This document shows, in pieces, positions 24,884 to 32,270 of a stretch of DNA of 33,500 bases. The stretch covers positions 1-33,500 of the forward strand of contig CAZKYP010000007.1 of NCBI GenBank assembly GCA_964556885.1, written 5' to 3'. Positions within the stretch are counted from its first letter, which is position 1; each line of letters opens with the position of its first letter. A program made the translations under genes and the position numbers. The DNA is from CAZKYP01 sp964556885 (GTDB lineage: Bacteria > Planctomycetota > Phycisphaerae > Sedimentisphaerales > Anaerobacaceae). Below the pieces are notes generated by a model. The model saw nothing but the letters and a program-made list of their open reading frames with translations, was not told where the DNA came from and did not search any database.

Positions 24884-26737
24884 ATGCGACAATATTTAGG
24901 CGAACGTAGTATTAGTAAACATACAATACGAATCATTTTTCTGGTTTTGACGTTGCTTGCTATTTCGGGCTGCCGCCGAGCGGAGGAAAATACAGCTATC
25001 CCGGAGGTTGTTACAACAAAGACCGGCATCGAGATGGTAAAAATTCCCGGCGGCTGGTTTGATATGGGCAGCAAAAGCGGCTCGCCCGACGAATCGCCCT
25101 TACACAGGGTGTGGATTGATTCCTTTTTAATGGATAGATACGAAGTTGTTCAGGAGCAATTCAGGAAGTATCAGATTCCCGATCCTTCGCATTTCAAGAA
25201 TCCCAAAAATCCTCTGGAGCAGATAAACTGGACCGATGCCGCGATGTATTGCAACGACCGGTCACGAGCGGAGGATCTCAAACCGTGCTATGATGAGGAG
25301 ACATGGCAATGCAATTTTCAGGCAAATGGATACAGACTCCCGACTGAAGCAGAATGGGAGTGTGCCTGCCGGGCCGGTACCGATACGAAATTCAGCTTTG
25401 GTAATGATGCAGGAATGCTGAAATTTTATGCCTGGTTTGATGGGAATTCGTCTGGAAAGACGCATCCTGTCGGCCGGAAAAAGCCTAATCCCTGGGGGCT
25501 TTACGATATGTATGGCAATGTTTCGGAATGGTGCAACGATTTTTATTCGGAAGATTATTATCTTGCTAGCCCGCAGAAAAATCCCAGAGGACCGGAAAAG
25601 GGTGAAGAGAGAGTTTTGAGAGGAGGGGCCTGGAACTCCAGCGCTGATAGCTGCAGGTCCACATACCGGACGAGTGACCCTTCTATTAACGATACCTGTC
25701 TTGCGAGTGATGCTATAGGTTTTCGTTGCGTAAGGAACGTACCTGGTAATATACTTGTCGAGAATAATATGGAAAATAAAGCGCAGGAAATGAAAGTGTC
25801 AAAAACCGGATTGGTTTACGATGATATTTATCTCGAACATCGAACGACCGAAGGCCATCCGGAAACGCCGCAAAGGCTGGTTGCAATTATCGAGCGATTG
25901 AAAAATAACGGATTATATTCTCAGTTGACGAAACTCACACCTGAGCCGGTCCGACCAGAATGGCTCATGACGGTTCACACGAATGAGTACATACAGCATG
26001 TGAAAGAAAGTTGCGAGGATGACCGGAGATATCTTGATTCGAGCGATACTCCAATATCACATCAATCTTACCATGTAGCGTTTATGGCGGCGGGAGGTAT
26101 GCTCAATGCGATAGACGCCGTAATGGAGGGGAAAATAACGAATGCCTTTTGTGCCGTTCGTCCTCCCGGCCATCATGCAATGAAAAGCAGGGCGATGGGA
26201 TTCTGCCTTTTTAATAATGTCGCTGTCGGGGCACGATATATTCAAAAGAAATATAACCTGCCGAAAATTCTTATCGTGGACTGGGATGTACACCATGGCA
26301 ACGGCACTCAGGCGACATTCTATGACGACCCGTCCGTATTGTATTTTAGTGTCCACCAGTATCCGTTCTATCCCGGCACCGGAAGCGATATGGAACAAGG
26401 CAGTGGAAAAGGACTTAATTATAACATTAATGTCCCTTTGCCGGTCGGTTCCGGTGATGCCGAATATTTGAAGATTTTCAGAGAAAGACTCGAACCTGCG
26501 GCTCTTACATTTAAACCGGACTTTATACTTATATCCGCCGGATTCGATGCGCATAAAAACGACTTACTTGGCGGCATGAAAGTAACATCACAGGGATTTG
26601 CCGAAATGACAAGAATTGTAAAAGCCATAGCGGAAAAATACTGCCGGGGGCGTATAGTGTCTGTTTTGGAAGGGGGGTATCATTTAGAAAGCCTTGCCGA
26701 TTCAGTGGAGGCACACATTCGAGTTTTAATGGAATAA
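24884..26737 (+). CDS. Lipoprotein fusing FGE-like and histone-deacetylase-family domains
   Basis: A 617-residue protein. A lipoprotein signal ends in AISGC (Cys30). Residues about 47-285 are an FGE-sulfatase (SUMF1-like) domain: IPGGWFDMGS, RLPTEAEWECACRAG, WGLYDMYGNVSEW, VLRGGAW and GFRCVRN. Of the two active-site Cys positions of true formylglycine-generating enzymes, only the second is kept (Cys257); the first is Ser, so enzyme activity of that type is doubtful. Residues about 308-616 form a complete class II-like HDAC/acetylpolyamine amidohydrolase domain: His430-His431 (RPPGHH), Asp468 and His470 (DWDVHHGNG), Asp555 (SAGFDAH) and Tyr599 (EGGYH). The zinc and catalytic positions are intact. 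If exported, it would be an envelope deacylase. The ATG lacks a good ribosome binding site. The acetylation genes follow 10 bases downstream. Confidence 0.85.
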   Translation: MRQYLGERSISKHTIRIIFLVLTLLAISGCRRAEENTAIPEVVTTKTGIEMVKIPGGWFDMGSKSGSPDESPLHRVWIDSFLMDRYEVVQEQFRKYQIPDPSHFKNPKNPLEQINWTDAAMYCNDRSRAEDLKPCYDEETWQCNFQANGYRLPTEAEWECACRAGTDTKFSFGNDAGMLKFYAWFDGNSSGKTHPVGRKKPNPWGLYDMYGNVSEWCNDFYSEDYYLASPQKNPRGPEKGEERVLRGGAWNSSADSCRSTYRTSDPSINDTCLASDAIGFRCVRNVPGNILVENNMENKAQEMKVSKTGLVYDDIYLEHRTTEGHPETPQRLVAIIERLKNNGLYSQLTKLTPEPVRPEWLMTVHTNEYIQHVKESCEDDRRYLDSSDTPISHQSYHVAFMAAGGMLNAIDAVMEGKITNAFCAVRPPGHHAMKSRAMGFCLFNNVAVGARYIQKKYNLPKILIVDWDVHHGNGTQATFYDDPSVLYFSVHQYPFYPGTGSDMEQGSGKGLNYNINVPLPVGSGDAEYLKIFRERLEPAALTFKPDFILISAGFDAHKNDLLGGMKVTSQGFAEMTRIVKAIAEKYCRGRIVSVLEGGYHLESLADSVEAHIRVLME

Positions 26738-26747
26738 AAGGTAGTCA

Positions 26748-28124
26748 ATGTTATTTCACACCTGGCCATTTGTCCTGTTCTTCCTGATTGTATATCCGGT
26801 TTACCTGGTCCTGAGAAAGACCAGGTTCGCTCTTATCTGGCTTTTAGTCGTTTCGTATTTCTTTTATGCCTGTTTCAATCCTCTATATCTATTTCTAATT
26901 GCGTATTCGACGCTTGTCGACTACTTCGTTGTTGTGAGAATGTCCAAAAGCTCCCGGCGAAAGTTATGGCTTGCCGTAAGTATCGTGAATAATCTCGGTC
27001 TGCTGGGCTTTTTCAAATACGGCGGTTTCGTCACCGGGAACATCAATATTTTATTATCGAAGTTTGGTTTAGACTATGTTCTGCCTGCCCCCGGCCTTCT
27101 GCTGCCTGTGGGTATTTCTTTCTATGTCTTGCAGTCGATGAGCTACACAATCGATTACTATCGGGGAAAAATCGAAAGAGAAATGAGCTTAATAAGATAT
27201 GCAACTTTCGTTTCTCTGTTTCCTCAATTAGTAGCAGGGCCGATTGAAAGGGCCGCAAACCTGCTTCCCCAGTTGCACAGGATGCCAAAGGTGACAATGC
27301 AGGACATGACAGACGGGCTGTCGCTTTTTATTGTCGGTTTTTTCAAGAAAGTCGCCCTGGCTGATTATTTGTCTCTTTACGTTGATAAAGTATATGATAA
27401 TCCCGGCCAGTTTCAAACACCTGCTCTGATTTTAGCCACGTTCATGTTTTCCTGGCAGATATATTTCGATTTCAGCGGCTATACCGATATGGCGCGGGGC
27501 ATTGCCCGAATGATGGGCTTTCGTTTAATGCTGAACTTCAATAATCCGTACCTGGCGACGGGGCTGGGTGATTTCTGGTCGAGGTGGCATATCAGCCTTT
27601 CTTCCTGGTTTAAAGACTATGTCTATATTCCTTTGGGAGGAAACCGCAAAGGCCGGTTCAATACTTACAGGAATATGTTTTTAACTATGATGATTTCCGG
27701 AATATGGCACGGTGCGGCCTGGACGTTTATTGTCTGGGGGGCGATACATGCCCTCGGGCGCTTTTGTACTCGTGAGATGGAGCGAACTTCGTTCTATAAA
27801 GATAGGGTGCCAAAGATTGCGAAGCAGTTGTTTGTATTTGGCTTTGTAACATTTGCGTGGATTTTCTTTAGGGCCGCAAACATAAATGATGCATGGATGA
27901 TCTTAACGAGAATATTCGGTTCCGGATTTGCAAATCCATATTGTCCGTTGCTGGCCCTGGCATTTATATTTTCTATATGGCTGTATCAGTTTGTTTACGA
28001 ATCCGGCCTCAAATGGACACTGGAGCTAAGACCGGTGCGTGTGGGGATTGTCCTTTCGATGATAATTTACCTGATAGTATTTTCACCTTCGAGTGTAAAA
28101 CCGTTTATATACTTTCAGTTTTGA
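26748..28124 (+). CDS. MBOAT O-acyltransferase (AlgI-like)
   Basis: A 458-residue polytopic membrane protein of the MBOAT family, closest in form to AlgI and similar polysaccharide O-acetyltransferases. About ten membrane segments are visible. The active-site histidines are His281 (DFWSRWHISLS) and His321 (SGIWHGAAW). Other family marks are FPQLVAGPIERA, DFSGYTDMARG and YVYIPLGGNRKG. AlgI-type proteins pass acetyl groups from acetyl-CoA across the membrane to a periplasmic SGNH partner that acetylates an exopolysaccharide. The SGNH partner gene follows 25 bases downstream. It is preceded by AAAAGG and sits 10 bases after the FGE/HDAC gene, so all three are probably one transcript. The polymer is not identified; no glycosyltransferase genes are in the window. 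Confidence 0.92.
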   Translation: MLFHTWPFVLFFLIVYPVYLVLRKTRFALIWLLVVSYFFYACFNPLYLFLIAYSTLVDYFVVVRMSKSSRRKLWLAVSIVNNLGLLGFFKYGGFVTGNINILLSKFGLDYVLPAPGLLLPVGISFYVLQSMSYTIDYYRGKIEREMSLIRYATFVSLFPQLVAGPIERAANLLPQLHRMPKVTMQDMTDGLSLFIVGFFKKVALADYLSLYVDKVYDNPGQFQTPALILATFMFSWQIYFDFSGYTDMARGIARMMGFRLMLNFNNPYLATGLGDFWSRWHISLSSWFKDYVYIPLGGNRKGRFNTYRNMFLTMMISGIWHGAAWTFIVWGAIHALGRFCTREMERTSFYKDRVPKIAKQLFVFGFVTFAWIFFRAANINDAWMILTRIFGSGFANPYCPLLALAFIFSIWLYQFVYESGLKWTLELRPVRVGIVLSMIIYLIVFSPSSVKPFIYFQF

Positions 28125-28149
28125 TTATTGTAATAACGGGTAATGATAA

Positions 28150-29334
28150 ATGCAAAAGCAGGATATACAAGAGGTTCTTAATAGTTCCTGGAACAGATAT
28201 AAAACAGAAACCGTTTTCAGCTCCAACGGCGTACGATTGTCTGCGTACGAATGGATATTTGTCGGAATTGTTGTTTTGATTGTTATTAGTTTTGGGCCGG
28301 GATTATGGGGACGGATTGAAAAATTCGAGCCGGAACCTGACTATCGTATACCGTATCAGTTAAGCTACGATTACTGGTTTTACGAACATTACAGCAGAAG
28401 GGCAGGGGGGAGGAATGATATCTTTGTAATTGGGGATTCGGTTGTCTGGGGTCATTATGTGCCTGAAGATCAGACTATATCTGCATATCTTAATAAGATT
28501 GCAGGAAGTGAGAAGTTCGTTAATTTGGGCGTGGATGGCATTCATCCGGTGGCCTTATTTGGTTTATTGAACTACTATGGAAGTGGCATATCGAACAGCA
28601 GGGTGATTTTACATTTCAATCCCTTATGGATGAGCTCCGAAAAACATGATTTACAGACAGATAAAGAATACCGGTTTAACCATCCCCGGCTTGTCCCGCA
28701 GTTTTCTCCGAAGATTCCATGTTATAAAGCTTCGTTTGCAAAAAGGATTTCGACGATAATAGAACGCCGGGCTCCGTTCCTTAACTGGATATCACATTTG
28801 AAGATTGCATATTTTGAAAGTATGGACCTGACAACATGGACGCTGGAACATCCGTATGAAAATCCTTTCGGGGCTTTGACTCTTAAGCTTCCAGTCTCAA
28901 CGGATAATAGCAGGAATGAAAGCATTTCATGGATTGAAAAAAGATCGACACAGCAGGATTTTCAGTGGGTGACTCTTGATAGTTCGCTTCAATGGGAATT
29001 TTTCAGGCTGACGGTTGAGCTGCTACAAAAAAGAGGAAATAAGGTATTCGTTCTGGTCGGACCGTTTAATGAGCATATTCTTACAGGTGGAAGTGTCGAG
29101 GTATATAGAAAGATAAAAAGTGGTATAGAATCCTGGCTCCAACAGAATAACATCCCATACTTTATTCCGCAAACTCTGCCGAGCGAATTGTATGCCGATG
29201 CCAGCCACCCTCTGAACGAAGGATATGCGATACTCGCAAAACAGCTTTTCGAAAGTCAGTTTTTCAAAACAACGATTTTGTCGTTTAATGATTTCAATAG
29301 ATCAATCAGTTTCGCAGCATCAGGCTTGCATTAA
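28150..29334 (+). CDS. Membrane-anchored SGNH-fold protein (AlgJ/AlgX-like)
   Basis: A 394-residue protein with a cytoplasmic tail, one transmembrane helix (about residues 34-50) and a periplasmic SGNH hydrolase-like domain. The nucleophile block is Gly95-Asp96-Ser97 (VIGDSVVWG), the Gly block is NLGVDG, and the His block is Asp350-Ala-Ser-His353 (DASHPLNEGY). With the AlgI-like gene before it, the most likely role is the transfer of acetyl groups to an extracellular polymer, as by AlgJ/AlgX. It could instead be an esterase. Its 3' end overlaps the convergent tpsB-like gene by 29 bases. The start ATG has only a weak GGGT element upstream. Confidence 0.85.
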   Translation: MQKQDIQEVLNSSWNRYKTETVFSSNGVRLSAYEWIFVGIVVLIVISFGPGLWGRIEKFEPEPDYRIPYQLSYDYWFYEHYSRRAGGRNDIFVIGDSVVWGHYVPEDQTISAYLNKIAGSEKFVNLGVDGIHPVALFGLLNYYGSGISNSRVILHFNPLWMSSEKHDLQTDKEYRFNHPRLVPQFSPKIPCYKASFAKRISTIIERRAPFLNWISHLKIAYFESMDLTTWTLEHPYENPFGALTLKLPVSTDNSRNESISWIEKRSTQQDFQWVTLDSSLQWEFFRLTVELLQKRGNKVFVLVGPFNEHILTGGSVEVYRKIKSGIESWLQQNNIPYFIPQTLPSELYADASHPLNEGYAILAKQLFESQFFKTTILSFNDFNRSISFAASGLH

Positions 29335-31279
29335 GTCGGCCTTTACCCCTTCGAGTATCATCTGTTGCTATCAATGGATAACCGTAATAAACGGCCGCAC
29401 TGATATGGTTACCGAACTCGGCGGCCAAGCCCGTACCTATCGAGCAGAGTTCTTCATGCCTCTTTTCCCCTGCTACGGGTTTTATTATTCTTGAGCGGCC
29501 GTAGTCGACAAAAGCCAGTGGGGCCAGTTTTCGAAGTTTCTGGTCTGCTATTGTTTCCTGTTCGATTGCAGAACTATATCTGACCAAATCAAACTCGTAC
29601 TGGACCGAGGCCAGTATCCCGCCGTCGGCGATTATTTCATATTCATCATATCCTCTGACGGAGTGCATCCCTCCGAAGGAAGTCATTTTTGCAGGTACCA
29701 GTCTTTCATTGGGCCAAATCCACCTGAAAGTGCTTCTCAACTGCTGGACTCTTTTTTCGTCCAGATATTGGCTGTGATTGACTGATACTGAATAGATAGC
29801 GAAATGCCTGTCCGCGTTTGTCCGGGCACCAGTGGGATTTATAGGAGCATAATCCCAGAATCTCCTCTGGCTGGATCCTCCGATACTCTGTGTCCTTGTA
29901 AGACCCAAAGAAGTACTGGACATATCGGTATTCCGATAGATGTTAATTCCATAGCTGAGCAAATCCATCTCTACATCACTCGTAAGTAAGGGAGTAAGAA
30001 GCGGAATTAGGGACTTGTCAAAAAGGCGTGGTTTAAACCTGCTTTCTTCGTGACTCAGCGAGCCGATGAGGTCGAAGAACCAGCCTTTTTTCTGAAGTAG
30101 ATTATAGCGCAGGACGCCGCCGTAGAAGGAACCGTTTCCGAGAAAATTGAAGGGGCCTGTCCCCGGATTAATGTCGAACTCGCTGTATCCGCCGTAAAGA
30201 TTAAGTCGAAGGCGGGGACCCGCCACCGGAAAGTCATAGCTTCCGAAAAGTGAATAATTATCATCGTAAGTCGAGTCCGGTTTTGCCTGATATATTGCGG
30301 TGAATCTATCGTCGTAGCCAAGAAGATTAGTATTAATCAGGCCGAATCTCGGGCTCCACTGTCTCTCATCTGTTCCTGAATTATCAACCTGAACGAAATA
30401 GTGCCAAGGGCTTGTTTCATAGACGTTGTACTGAACAGCAAGAGTATTCGGATCGGAACCAGGTGATACCATCGCATTTATGTATCTATCCGGATCTTCA
30501 TTAAGGAGATTTAGCATATTGTCGAGCTTCTTTTGCTTTGCCACCTTCCCTTCCCTTACGGGCAGCCATGATTCGAGAACATTCCGACGCAGTCTGCCTT
30601 CTTCGGCTTCGTTTCGTTCTACATCATAGAATTTTGTTGTCACTTCACTGACTATTGCTTCAATGACGTATATGGGCAGAATCTCATCCACAAGACTCAC
30701 ACTGTCCTTAATCGCTTCCTTCGGGACAAACACATATATGCCGGAGTAGCCCTTGTCCGTATATTCTGAAAGGATGTATTGAGTCAGGCCCTGAATTGAC
30801 CGTAGTGAAACCTCTGTGGATTGATTCGGATCGTTGAAAATATCACGAATCCCTCGCAGGTCGTAAAGGTCCCGGCTTTGTGCTTTTATAAGGGGTGTAC
30901 CGGATGCATTATATACCAGCGGCATTTCGGCAATTAAGGTCTCTGTTGTTATCAGCATGTTGCCTGTGAACCGGATGTCCCGGACTCTCAAACGAATTGT
31001 ATTGTCCTCGGGCAGCTCCAGTGATGCCACCTGTTCCTCTGTGACGGCGTGACGGATTTTCGCCGGCAGGACGTACCTCGGTGCGTTGGCGTCTTTGGAC
31101 TCCGGGATGATATGCCCGATGATTTCCGTGAGCGACCATAGTTGTTTTAAAATCGGATTTTGTTTTTGTTCGGATTCCGTCTGGACAGCGGGTGGGTATG
31201 TTGTCTGGGCGGTGCATAATGATATACCGGTAAAAAGAAAAACGACGGTTATATTTTTAATCATATTTTTATAATTCAT
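29306..31279 (-). CDS. Two-partner secretion outer-membrane transporter (TpsB, ShlB/FhaC family)
   Basis: A 657-residue Omp85-superfamily protein. A signal peptide (about residues 1-24) is followed by a spacer and POTRA domains. POTRA 1 is at about 92-185 (VRDIRFTGNMLITTETL, YILSEYTDKGYSGIYVFVP). POTRA 2 is at about 190-290, where the family has RINAM-type ends; here DPDRYINAMVSPG. A beta-barrel follows (about 295-657), with the VRGY motif of the barrel-lumen loop (MHSVRGYDEYEI) near residue 545. TpsB proteins move a single large TpsA exoprotein across the outer membrane. The TpsA-like gene lies divergently, about 990 bases away. AAAGG on the minus strand precedes the ATG at about 9 bases. 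The terminal residues LNASLMLRN end with a hydrophobic beta-strand pattern typical of barrels. Confidence 0.88.
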   Translation of the reverse strand: MNYKNMIKNITVVFLFTGISLCTAQTTYPPAVQTESEQKQNPILKQLWSLTEIIGHIIPESKDANAPRYVLPAKIRHAVTEEQVASLELPEDNTIRLRVRDIRFTGNMLITTETLIAEMPLVYNASGTPLIKAQSRDLYDLRGIRDIFNDPNQSTEVSLRSIQGLTQYILSEYTDKGYSGIYVFVPKEAIKDSVSLVDEILPIYVIEAIVSEVTTKFYDVERNEAEEGRLRRNVLESWLPVREGKVAKQKKLDNMLNLLNEDPDRYINAMVSPGSDPNTLAVQYNVYETSPWHYFVQVDNSGTDERQWSPRFGLINTNLLGYDDRFTAIYQAKPDSTYDDNYSLFGSYDFPVAGPRLRLNLYGGYSEFDINPGTGPFNFLGNGSFYGGVLRYNLLQKKGWFFDLIGSLSHEESRFKPRLFDKSLIPLLTPLLTSDVEMDLLSYGINIYRNTDMSSTSLGLTRTQSIGGSSQRRFWDYAPINPTGARTNADRHFAIYSVSVNHSQYLDEKRVQQLRSTFRWIWPNERLVPAKMTSFGGMHSVRGYDEYEIIADGGILASVQYEFDLVRYSSAIEQETIADQKLRKLAPLAFVDYGRSRIIKPVAGEKRHEELCSIGTGLAAEFGNHISAAVYYGYPLIATDDTRRGKGRLNASLMLRN

Positions 31280-31464
31280 AATTATTGCGCCTTTTACAAA
31301 TATAGTATTCCTGTTTAACTCCTGACGAAATATTCAAATGAAAAAAGACCTCTCATACGTATAGTTACAGTGGATATAATTTACGATTTGTAAGTCTCTC
31401 ATGTATGAACATAATCACAAAAAAAGAATCCATTCTAAATTTGTTTATAGTGCCCGATGTTCAC

Positions 31465-31480
31465 GCTCTTTTTTAAGAGC
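31465..31480. repeat. Hairpin with T-loop in tps spacer
   Basis: GCTCTT and AAGAGC are separated by four T. The stem is 6 bp and no T-run follows on either strand, so terminator function is unlikely. Confidence 0.3.
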
Positions 31481-31900
31481 TGCTTTCGAGTAACATGTTC
31501 TATGTTCTTAATTCAGTGAGTTAATCTGCCAAATTTTATTTGTCAACGCAAGTAAAATCCGTGATAGCTGAGTGTATTCTGTATATGTATGTTCAGATGA
31601 GCAAGAGACAGAAACTGTCCTATCGTTTGTTATGGGAGGTTATTTTTATGTTCATTCTGTGAAAGGTATGAGGCTGGATTTCCATTTTCTGGCTTATTTA
31701 TGTGGAGATGGTATGGATTCATTTCGGAAAAACGGTCAGGTGTGATATATGACTGGTTGAAGTTGTACTAAAGGTAAATCAAAAAAGAAAGATATGTTTT
31801 TGGATGAAATTAACATAAAACAATATCTATCTTATATGTTGTCGTATAGTTAAATCACTGGTGTATGAAAAAGCATGTATGTTTGATTAAAAAAGCCGCA

Positions 31901-31958
31901 TATCAGTATTGAAAATTAGCTTTTTGGAATTGTACACGCCGTTTATCAATATTGATAA
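31901..31958. repeat. Palindromic operator-like motif, two copies
   Basis: TTATCAATATTGATAA (31943-31958) is a perfect 16-base palindrome. TATCAGTATTGA (31901-31912) matches its core in 11 of 12 positions, with starts 43 bases apart, close to four helical turns. A weaker third copy (9 of 12) is CATCAATACTAA at 32002-32013. Spaced near-identical palindromes fit a dimeric regulator that controls tpsA and possibly tpsB. Confidence 0.5.
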
Positions 31959-31985
31959 TGTGTTTTTTGGGATGATATCATCAAC

Positions 31986-32027
31986 GCAATATTTTCCGTC
32001 ACATCAATACTAAAACGGCAATATTTT
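31986..32027. repeat. Direct repeat GCAATATTTT x2
   Basis: Two identical decamers start at 31986 and 32018, 32 bases apart, close to three helical turns. They sit about 245 bases before the tpsA start and next to the palindromes. They could be binding sites or upstream promoter elements; in such AT-rich DNA chance is not excluded. Confidence 0.35.
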
Positions 32028-32258
32028 GCTAAAACTTAAAAAAATAACGGGCGGAAAGGCACAAGAAAAACTGGTAATAAACAAAAAGCAGACTCTGATA
32101 CTGACATATCAAAGACAAAAGAAATTCAAATCTTATAGCCGATAATCTTAAATGATTAATTAAAGTCGTTCTCCAAAAATCAATTACGGGGAGATGTTTC
32201 CGAAGCATTAAAGAAGGGTAGATTACAAGAAGCTTAAAAGGTAATAAATATTTTTGTT

Positions 32259-32262
32259 AGGA
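32259..32262 (+). promoter_or_regulatory. Ribosome binding site of tpsA-like gene
   Basis: AGGA lies 8 bases before the ATG at 32271 and supports that start, which also gives a basic n-region suited to a signal peptide. Confidence 0.55.
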
Positions 32263-32270
32263 ATAAAAAA

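Larger units (their letters stand above)
31280..32270. promoter_or_regulatory. AT-rich regulatory spacer between divergent tpsB and tpsA
   Basis: About 990 bases with no credible gene; only frames under about 25 codons have start sites. It must hold both divergent promoters. Visible structure: a GCTCTT-TTTT-AAGAGC hairpin (31465-31480), a 16-base perfect palindrome at 31943-31958 with a related half-conserved copy at 31901-31912, and the decamer GCAATATTTT twice (31986-31995 and 32018-32027). The last 240 bases before tpsA are A-rich and could form a long mRNA leader. I do not recognise a riboswitch. Confidence 0.55.

Noticed and set aside
26057..26554. 165-codon minus-strand frame inside the HDAC domain
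   Set aside because: It is antisense to a strongly conserved catalytic domain and has no features of its own.
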